The notes beneath the pieces were generated by a model. It worked only from the letters and a program-made list of their open reading frames with translations. It was not told the origin of the DNA and made no database searches. 20,719 bases of DNA from RGIG6353 sp045590615 (GTDB taxonomy: Bacteria > Bacillota > Clostridia > Oscillospirales > SIG627): assembly GCA_045590615.1 (NCBI GenBank), contig JAZNRH010000029.1:1-20719 (forward strand). The letters are read 5' to 3'. A program made the position numbers and the translations under genes. Shown here in pieces: positions 15,959-20,719 of the stretch. The first letter of the stretch is position 1. Every line of letters starts with the position of its first letter.

Positions 15959-16977
15959 GATTTATCATTGACGTAATGAGTGGCGACGCCGAGGCTCTTG
16001 AAGCAGTAAAGGGCGCTGTCAGGGCTCATGATGAACTGAAAATCGATATTACTCTTGTGGGAGACGAAAATGAGGTATCCAACGCACTTTCGTCTATAGG
16101 CAGAAGTGCAGACGACTCAATCAGAATTGTACACGCATCAAGCGTCGTAACGATGGACGACGACTATCTCGTAGTTATAAAATCCAAGAAGGACTCCTCG
16201 ATGAGCATAGGACTCAATCTGCTCAAGGACGGGGAGGGCGATGCCTTTATTTCGACGGGAAATACAGGCGCTCTCGTTGCAGGAGCGAGCCTTATCGTAA
16301 GAAAGCCCAAGGGCATAAAGGCGGCGGCAATCGGCGCAGTAATACCACTTGGTGCACCAATGCTCCTGATTGATGCAGGCGCAAACGTTGCTCCCAATGC
16401 CGAGACTATGAAGCAATTTGCTCTGATGGGCTCGATTTATATGAAAAGAATGTTCGGCTTGAAGAGTCCGAGAGTAGCTCTGATTAACAATGGCACCGAG
16501 GAGACCAAGGGCAATGAGCTTGCAAGAGAGAGCTATCAGCTTCTTAAGGAGTGCGAGGACATCAATTTTATCGGCAATCTTGAGGGTAGGGACGTTGTGA
16601 ATTCAGTGTGTGACGTGCTTGTTGCAGACGGATATACCGGAAATATAATCCTTAAGCTTGTAGAGGGCTTTGGCAAATTTATGTCAAGAACGCTCAAGTC
16701 AATGTTCAAAAAGAATTTCAAGACGCTCATAGGAGCGCTCTTCCTCAAATCCGAGGCAATGGCGCTCAAGAAGTCTATGGACTACACCGAGTACGGTGGA
16801 GCGCCACTGCTTGGAATAAACGCACCTGTTATAAAGGCTCACGGAAATTCGGGTGAACGAGGAATGTTTTCTGCCTGCCGTCAGGCAAAGATTTTCGTCG
16901 AAAACGGAGTTATAAAGGATATAGCAGAGCTTGGCGAGTCTCTGAGGGCAGCCAGACGGGGAGAGGACAATGAATAG
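15955..16977 (+). CDS. plsX: Phosphate acyltransferase PlsX
   Basis: 340-residue peripheral membrane enzyme converting acyl-ACP and phosphate to acyl-phosphate, the acyl donor for PlsY in phosphatidic acid synthesis. The N-terminal IIDVMSGDAE corresponds to the usual xDAMGGDxAP, with Ser in place of the first Gly and without the NAP continuation. Downstream, ISTGNTGALVAGASLIVRK, LIDAGANVAPNAETMKQFA, ALINNGTEETKGNELARESY and GFVADGYTGN-type segments (here VLVADGYTGNIILKLVEG) are intact and diagnostic. The GTG start overlaps the trmFO stop (GTGA), and the 3' end overlaps rnc by eight bases. acpP, often between plsX and rnc, is absent. Confidence 0.95.
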   Translation: MRFIIDVMSGDAEALEAVKGAVRAHDELKIDITLVGDENEVSNALSSIGRSADDSIRIVHASSVVTMDDDYLVVIKSKKDSSMSIGLNLLKDGEGDAFISTGNTGALVAGASLIVRKPKGIKAAAIGAVIPLGAPMLLIDAGANVAPNAETMKQFALMGSIYMKRMFGLKSPRVALINNGTEETKGNELARESYQLLKECEDINFIGNLEGRDVVNSVCDVLVADGYTGNIILKLVEGFGKFMSRTLKSMFKKNFKTLIGALFLKSEAMALKKSMDYTEYGGAPLLGINAPVIKAHGNSGERGMFSACRQAKIFVENGVIKDIAELGESLRAARRGEDNE

Positions 16978-17722
16978 GAAGGCAGAGCTCTACACACAGG
17001 AATTTTTACAGCTTTCAAGCGAGCTTGAAGGAATAATCGGTTATACCTTCAACAATTCCGATTATCTGTATAACGCTCTCACGCACTCCTCTTATTCAAA
17101 TGAGTGCAGAGCACAGAAAAAGAATATATCCAGCAATGAGAGACTCGAATTTCTGGGAGACTCGGTTTTGTCAATCGTGGTTTCGGGCTACATATTCAAT
17201 TCGCTCACCGAGGAGCAGGAGGGCGACCTCACTAAAATACGCGCCTTCGCCGTTTGCGAGGACGCGCTCTATCAGTATGCTTCAAAAATTGAGCTTGGAA
17301 AATATCTTGCTCTTGGCAAGGGCGAGGAGAAAACCGACGGCAGACACAGAAAATCAATTCTTGCCGATGCAACCGAGGCGCTCATTGCAGCAATCTATCT
17401 TGACAGTGGCTACTCAAAGGAGGCTGTAACTCCTCTTATTATGGATGTTGCCCTTCCGAGAATAGAGGAAATACTCGCAACAATCAGACGTGGTGGCTCA
17501 AAGAATTACAAGGGCGCACTTCAGCAGCTCGTTCAGAATTCAAAGGGCGACGTGCTCGAATACGAGCTTGTTGGTGAGAGTGGACCCGACCACAAAAAAG
17601 TTTTCGAGATGAGAGTTATGCTCAATTCAAACGAAATAGGCAAGGGAACAGGAAAGAGTAAGCAGGAGGCTGAACAGCAGGCTGCAAAGGAAGCTCTCAG
17701 ATTATTTGGAGAAAACGTTTGA
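16970..17722 (+). CDS. rnc: Ribonuclease III
   Basis: 250-residue double-strand-specific endoribonuclease that processes rRNA precursors and structured mRNAs. The RNase III domain (about 18-160) shows NERLEFLGDSVL at 56-67. The four catalytic acidic residues are Glu60, Asp64, Asp133 and Glu136, with exactly the spacing of E. coli Glu41/Asp45/Asp114/Glu117. A double-stranded-RNA-binding domain follows (about 178-248), beginning NYKGALQQLVQ and ending with KSKQEAEQQAAKEAL. The ATG overlaps the end of plsX by eight bases, so translation is probably coupled. The stop codon lies within the -35 box of the next gene's promoter and no terminator is visible after it. smc usually follows rnc in Firmicutes; here it lies about 8 kb away on the other strand. 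Confidence 0.97.
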   Translation: MNRKAELYTQEFLQLSSELEGIIGYTFNNSDYLYNALTHSSYSNECRAQKKNISSNERLEFLGDSVLSIVVSGYIFNSLTEEQEGDLTKIRAFAVCEDALYQYASKIELGKYLALGKGEEKTDGRHRKSILADATEALIAAIYLDSGYSKEAVTPLIMDVALPRIEEILATIRRGGSKNYKGALQQLVQNSKGDVLEYELVGESGPDHKKVFEMRVMLNSNEIGKGTGKSKQEAEQQAAKEALRLFGENV

Positions 17723-17747
17723 CATTTTGCCTTTTTTAGTGTATCAT
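17719..17747 (+). promoter_or_regulatory. Sigma-A type promoter for the secreted protein gene
   Basis: TTGACA (17719-17724) overlaps the rnc stop codon. A 17-base spacer is followed by TATCAT (17742-17747), one base off consensus. Predicted start near 17754, giving a leader of about 25 bases with AAAGGG ahead of the ATG. Confidence 0.8.
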
Positions 17748-17778
17748 ATATATACACCGAGATGAAAGGGATACAAAT

Positions 17779-18795
17779 ATGAAAAAAAGAATTTTATCAA
17801 TGCTTTTAACCGTCGTTATGCTCGCATCCGTTGCGTGCGTGGCTTTTGCAGCAGGCGGTGTTGAAACACCCATGGTGCCAATCGGCTCTCTGGGTCAGAA
17901 GAGAAGCTTTGCAACTGTGAGGCTTACCTCAAATGCAGACAGCATTGTTTATGTCGGAGACATCGTACAATTTACAACCAATATTACCGAAATTGAGAGC
18001 GAAGGACTTTCAAGTGTCAGCGTTGCTTACACCTTCTCTGAGGGGCTTAGCTTTAATAACGACGTTAAAATTATAGGCGCGCCTGAGGGCTGGAGTGCTG
18101 CTGCTCCCGTTGTTAGCAACAACGTTTTGTCGCTTACTGTAAGTGGCTCGCCTGCCATCGTTAACAGAACTCTCGACTTCACCTTCTCCTTTACCGTTGT
18201 AGGAAGGTCGGGCTCGGAGCTTAGCGTTGCAATGTCGGACGTTGAGCTTTATAACGGAAACGGCAGTCAGGAAACCAAGTTTGACAAAAAGGTGCTGAAC
18301 AGTAGCTTTTCAACCGAGGCTGCAGTTCCCAATATAAGTAACATCGGAGCTTCTCTGAGAATTAACAACACACCTGCGCTTCGTTTGGGTATGCTTGTTA
18401 CAAAGGACTCCAATTTCAATAAGTATTTTCCGTCGGGCGAATTTTCTTATTCAGAAAACGCAGACGTAAAGTTCGGTATGGTTATAATTGAGGAAAGTAA
18501 GCTTAACGGAGACCTCAAGGTAACTACAGCCAATGCCACTTTTGAGATTTTTGAAACAGCCTTCTCTTCAAACGCCAACGAGGTTGTTTTCGTTCACACG
18601 ATTAATAACGTTACGGATTATAATAAGGGCTACGTTTTCAGACCCTTTGTTATGTACCGTGAGGCAGGTGAGAGTGAGTACACCTACAGCTACGGTGACG
18701 TAAGAACGAGAAGTGCAAAGAAGGTTGCTGAGCTTGAGCTTGTCAGTGAAGTAAGCACAAAGAAGATAGAATTGCTCAAGAAGTTTACCAAATGA
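17779..18795 (+). CDS. Secreted cohesin-like protein of unknown function
   Basis: 338-residue exported protein. A Sec signal peptide (basic MKKR, hydrophobic core, probable signal peptidase I site after VAFA near residue 24) leads into a beta-rich chain. Residues about 45-170 resemble a cohesin/carbohydrate-binding-type sandwich (VYVGDIVQFTTNIT, then an averaged-strand region with VAYTFSEGLSF and a TFSFTVVGRSG strand). Residues about 188-325 (GASLRINNTPALRLGMLV ... FRPFVMYREAG ... RTRSAKKVAE) resemble a module that recurs at the end of large surface proteins of gut Clostridia. There is no LPXTG signal, S-layer homology repeat, dockerin or C-terminal membrane segment, so retention on the cell is unclear. 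Both domain matches are from memory of sequence style, not a search. It has its own promoter and terminator. Confidence 0.75.
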   Translation: MKKRILSMLLTVVMLASVACVAFAAGGVETPMVPIGSLGQKRSFATVRLTSNADSIVYVGDIVQFTTNITEIESEGLSSVSVAYTFSEGLSFNNDVKIIGAPEGWSAAAPVVSNNVLSLTVSGSPAIVNRTLDFTFSFTVVGRSGSELSVAMSDVELYNGNGSQETKFDKKVLNSSFSTEAAVPNISNIGASLRINNTPALRLGMLVTKDSNFNKYFPSGEFSYSENADVKFGMVIIEESKLNGDLKVTTANATFEIFETAFSSNANEVVFVHTINNVTDYNKGYVFRPFVMYREAGESEYTYSYGDVRTRSAKKVAELELVSEVSTKKIELLKKFTK

Positions 18796-18824
18796 AACGT
18801 AATATGACATTTATATTATAAAGC

Positions 18825-18880
18825 ATCGGTTGCAGTTAAATTCGATGGGGGAAATCGATTTTATGCTGCAGCCGATTTTT
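18825..18880 (+). terminator. Rho-independent terminator after the secreted protein gene
   Basis: An 11-bp stem (18825-18835 with 18866-18876, one G-U pair) encloses a second 8-of-9 bp stem formed by AAATTCGAT and ATCGATTTT. The outer stem is followed directly by TTTTT. It starts 29 bases after the stop codon and should separate this gene from the downstream element. Confidence 0.85.
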
Positions 18881-18905
18881 AATTGTAAAATCTTATCGAA
18901 ACCTA

Positions 18906-18934
18906 TTGCAAATAAAAACAAAATATGATATAAT
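18906..18934 (+). promoter_or_regulatory. Sigma-A type promoter upstream of the hairpin element
   Basis: TTGCAA (18906-18911), a 17-base spacer and consensus TATAAT (18929-18934) with an extended -10 TG (18926-18927). The predicted start is about 18940-18942, at the beginning of the first cloverleaf-like fold. It could transcribe the structured segment either as a small RNA or as a long leader of the lipoprotein mRNA. Confidence 0.75.
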
Positions 18935-18937
18935 AAC

Positions 18938-19010
18938 CTCAAAGCGATGGCGTGGAAGCCATCGGCAAAGCAAAGCTTTGCTATTAAAGACTTGCGTCTT
19001 TAACTTTGAG
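18938..19010 (+). ncRNA. Cloverleaf-like fold 1 (three hairpins in a closing stem)
   Basis: A perfect 7-bp closing stem (18938-18944 with 19004-19010) encloses three perfect hairpins: 7 bp with loop GTGGAA (18945-18964), 7 bp with loop AAA (18965-18981) and 8 bp with loop TTGC (18984-19003). Only the two bases 18982-18983 are outside a stem or loop, so it would be a compact four-way junction of 73 bases. It is tRNA-sized but lacks an anticodon arm and T-loop. I match it to no named RNA family. Whether it is a functional RNA, a DNA cruciform or part of a mobile repeat is undecided. Confidence 0.6.
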
Positions 19011-19100
19011 AACATTTTATCATTAAAACAGCCTTGTTGCGACAAGGCAACGGCTAACGCCTTACAAGGTCTTACGACCTTGGTTTTATGATATAATGTT
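19011..19100 (+). ncRNA. Cloverleaf-like fold 2 (three hairpins in a long closing stem)
   Basis: It begins at the base after fold 1 ends. A 17-bp closing stem with one mismatch and one bulge (19011-19029 with 19083-19100) encloses a 7-bp hairpin with loop TGCG (19031-19048), a 5-bp hairpin with one bulged C and loop TAAC (19049-19063), and a 7-bp hairpin with loop TTAC (19065-19082). Only 19030 and 19064 are unpaired between arms. The right side of the closing stem contains a TATAAT that can act as promoter for the lipoprotein gene. The arms share CCTTG/CAAGG sequence, suggesting they arose by hairpin duplication. Confidence 0.6.
19089..19097 (+). promoter_or_regulatory. Extended -10 promoter for the lipoprotein gene
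   Basis: TGATATAAT is a consensus extended -10 element. No good -35 box lies 16-18 bases upstream, where the last hairpin sits. Predicted start near 19104, leaving a leader of about 30 bases with AAGGAG (19117-19122) 11 bases before the ATG. Confidence 0.6.
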
Positions 19101-19133
19101 TACAATGCAATAAAAAAAGGAGAAGAAAACAAA

Positions 19134-20618
19134 ATGAAAAAACTTTTGAGCGTTTTACTTGTTCTTTCTATGCTTCTCACAGTCTTTGCTTTCGTTGGCT
19201 GTAGCGAAGAGGAAGAAATAAAGGAAGTCGAAAAGCAAACGAGTACCGACGATGATATTCAGGCAGCTCTTGAAAAGGGAGATATCTTTGCAGAGCGTGC
19301 GATAGTTGATGACGGACTCGACGACACTCTTGATTTTGGTGGAAAAACACTTCGTGTTGTATGTCATAATGACGGCTACGAAATGTTTCCTGCTGCAGAA
19401 GATATCAACAAGGGCGACCTTATCAAAGACGCCAAGGCAACAAGAAATAAGGTAGTAGAGGACAAGCTTAACTGTAAAATAGAGCTTGTTTATAACGCAG
19501 GTATTACCGAGCTTCAAAGCCACGTTTCAAAAACTGTTTTGTCGGGTTCAGATGAGTTTGACCTCCTCGTCGTTCACGTAAACACCTCAGCGCAAATGAT
19601 TACCAAAAACCTTTTCCTTAATTGGTACGACGTACCTCACGTTGATTTTTCAAAGCCCTGGTGGTCACCCAGCAATACCACCGAGCTCACCTATGACGGA
19701 AAATGTATCTTTGCGATTTCCGACCTCAACGCAACTGCAATTCTTTGCTCAGGAGTTCTTTTCTTTAACAAGGCACTTGCAAATTCGTGGGATTTAGGCA
19801 ATCTCTACGAGCTTGTCCTCAATGGCGATTGGACCTATGATGAATTTTATAGCAGAATAAAAGATATCTATACCGACGTCGATGGCTCGGGAGACCGTTC
19901 TGCAGGTGACTTTTTCGGTGCAGTCTTGGATATTGAAAAGAGTCACTGGCTCACTTCTTTTGATAACCCCGTTATAAAGAAGGATGCCGACGGAATACCC
20001 ACGATTTCAATCAAGACCGACAAAATCAATACTATCGTTCAGACAGTATATGACCTTTACCGTAACACCAACGGTGTGTGGTACGTAGCTTACGAGGACG
20101 AAGACGAAGTTCATAAATATTTCATCAACAAACAGGCAATATTCATTGATACATACCTCAATTACGTGTGCTCAAAAACTTATCGTAATTTCGAGGACGA
20201 CTACGGCATTCTTCCTGCACCCAAGTGGGACGAATATCAGGACAACTACTATATAGGTGTATTTCCTGAGCATACCGTTTCCTCAATTCCCAAGACTGCA
20301 GCCAATAACCTTGAGTTCATCGGCGCTTGTACCGAAGCTCTCTCCTACGAGTCTTGGAAAACTCTTACACCAACCATTTATGAAATTGCCCTCAAGACAC
20401 GTTACCTTCGTGATAACGAGTCCAAGGAGGTTCTCGATATAGTTCTCGACAACCGTGAATTCAACTTCGGTACAGTTTACGGAACAGGTGGCTTAGGTAG
20501 TGTTCTCCGTATGGCAATACGAAACAACAGCCCCAACTTTGAATCCTATTACTCCAAAAACTACGGTAACGCGAGAATAGCGTTGAAGAAGGTATTGAAG
20601 GTGTTTGATAAGCTATAA
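19134..20618 (+). CDS. Lipoprotein, extracellular solute-binding protein (ABC importer type)
   Basis: 494-residue lipoprotein of the family 1 (sugar-type) extracellular solute-binding proteins. The signal peptide ends at a lipobox-like FVGC with Cys23 as the lipidation site, followed by an acidic linker. The mature chain has features usual for this group: LRVVCHNDGYEMF and a DKLNCKIELVYNAG strand at the start, LSGSDEFDLLVV, LFFNKALANSWDLGNLYELVLNGDWTYDEF, and DYGILPAPKWDEYQDNYY. Asp248-Asp259 (DVDGSGDRSAGD) looks like a calcium-binding loop of the kind common in these proteins. No permease or ATPase gene follows; a strong terminator ends the unit, so the partner transporter must be elsewhere. 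Ligand unknown; complex carbohydrate is likely from the family. It sits behind the hairpin element. Confidence 0.88.
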   Translation: MKKLLSVLLVLSMLLTVFAFVGCSEEEEIKEVEKQTSTDDDIQAALEKGDIFAERAIVDDGLDDTLDFGGKTLRVVCHNDGYEMFPAAEDINKGDLIKDAKATRNKVVEDKLNCKIELVYNAGITELQSHVSKTVLSGSDEFDLLVVHVNTSAQMITKNLFLNWYDVPHVDFSKPWWSPSNTTELTYDGKCIFAISDLNATAILCSGVLFFNKALANSWDLGNLYELVLNGDWTYDEFYSRIKDIYTDVDGSGDRSAGDFFGAVLDIEKSHWLTSFDNPVIKKDADGIPTISIKTDKINTIVQTVYDLYRNTNGVWYVAYEDEDEVHKYFINKQAIFIDTYLNYVCSKTYRNFEDDYGILPAPKWDEYQDNYYIGVFPEHTVSSIPKTAANNLEFIGACTEALSYESWKTLTPTIYEIALKTRYLRDNESKEVLDIVLDNREFNFGTVYGTGGLGSVLRMAIRNNSPNFESYYSKNYGNARIALKKVLKVFDKL

Positions 20619-20659
20619 GCTTTCGCTTTTTGGCAGTATTTTATTCCCTAACGCACATA

Positions 20660-20698
20660 GGGCTGTAAAAAACTAATAAAGTTTTTTACAGCCCTTTT
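20660..20698 (+). terminator. Rho-independent terminator after the lipoprotein gene
   Basis: A perfect 14-bp stem, GGGCTGTAAAAAAC (20660-20673) with its reverse complement (20681-20694), has a TAATAAA loop and a TTTT tail. It lies 41 bases past the stop. The stem's A-run and T-run may make it work in both directions. Nothing else is visible in the last 100 bases. Confidence 0.93.
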
Positions 20699-20719
20699 CG
20701 TTATTCCTATATTCTATAC

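Larger units (their letters stand above)
18924..19097 (+). repeat. Exact 11-bp direct repeat flanking the hairpin segment
   Basis: TATGATATAAT occurs at 18924-18934 and again at 19087-19097, each an extended -10 element. The 152 bases between begin AACC and end GGTTT. A related inverted copy (reverse complement ATGATAAAATGTT) lies at 19011-19023 between the two folds. The layout could be a target-site duplication around an inserted element or a duplicated promoter. Confidence 0.75.

Noticed and set aside
18825..18880. Whether this inverted repeat belongs to the hairpin element downstream
   Set aside because: It has a T-tail and lies 29 bases after a stop codon, as a terminator should. Its sequence and loop style differ from the six downstream hairpins.
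18938..19010. tRNA gene, suggested by 73-base length, 7-bp outer stem and three arms
   Set aside because: The middle arm has a 3-base loop, so there is no anticodon. There is no GTTCRANNC T-loop and no CCA context, and all arms have 7-8 bp stems, unlike a tRNA D-arm.
18906..19091. 61-residue open frame running through the hairpin element
   Set aside because: It starts at a TTG in the -35 box of a promoter, has no ribosome binding site, and is made almost entirely of hairpin arms.

Overview
The window looks like a chromosomal segment of a moderate-GC Firmicute, most likely a Clostridia member of the Oscillospirales/Ruminococcaceae type common in gut communities. The reasons are the gene neighbourhoods (yhbY-nadD-yqeK-LCP-rsfS-leuS, smc-ftsY, dprA-topA-trmFO, plsX-rnc), the use of folate-dependent TrmFO, strong AAGGAG-type ribosome binding sites with GTG and TTG starts, and Gram-positive lipoprotein and secretion signals. 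The genus cannot be fixed from sequence reading alone.

Layout. From about 9.5 kb leftward (minus strand) there is a tightly packed housekeeping unit: a small unknown membrane protein, smc, ftsY, rdgB, yhbY, a fused nadD-yqeK, an LCP cell-wall ligase with a 16-unit acidic repeat tail, rsfS and the first 194 codons of leuS, which runs off the left edge. Most junctions overlap by 1 to 23 bases. From about 9.6 kb rightward (plus strand) runs a second packed unit: a TIGR01212-type radical SAM protein, a SpoU-family RNA methyltransferase, dprA, topA, trmFO, plsX and rnc. Themes are chromosome organisation (SMC, TopA, DprA), RNA modification and processing (SpoU, TrmFO, RNase III, YhbY, RsfS), nucleotide and NAD metabolism (NadD, YqeK, RdgB) and envelope assembly (LCP, PlsX, FtsY).

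The right end, from about 17.7 kb, is accessory: a secreted cohesin-like protein and a lipoprotein resembling an ABC sugar-binding protein. Each has its own promoter and a clear downstream terminator. Between them lies the most unusual DNA in the window: two adjacent, almost gap-free cloverleaf-like folds (six small hairpins inside two closing stems). They are bracketed by an exact 11-bp direct repeat that is itself an extended -10 promoter element. Removing one repeat copy plus the hairpin segment joins a good -35 to the lipoprotein leader, so the segment may be a small structured element inserted into that promoter.

The canonical plsX-rnc-smc-ftsY order is split here: plsX-rnc point right at 16-17.7 kb and smc-ftsY point left from 9.1 kb. 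An inversion of the intervening block would explain this. No phage, CRISPR, transposase, rRNA or canonical tRNA was seen.
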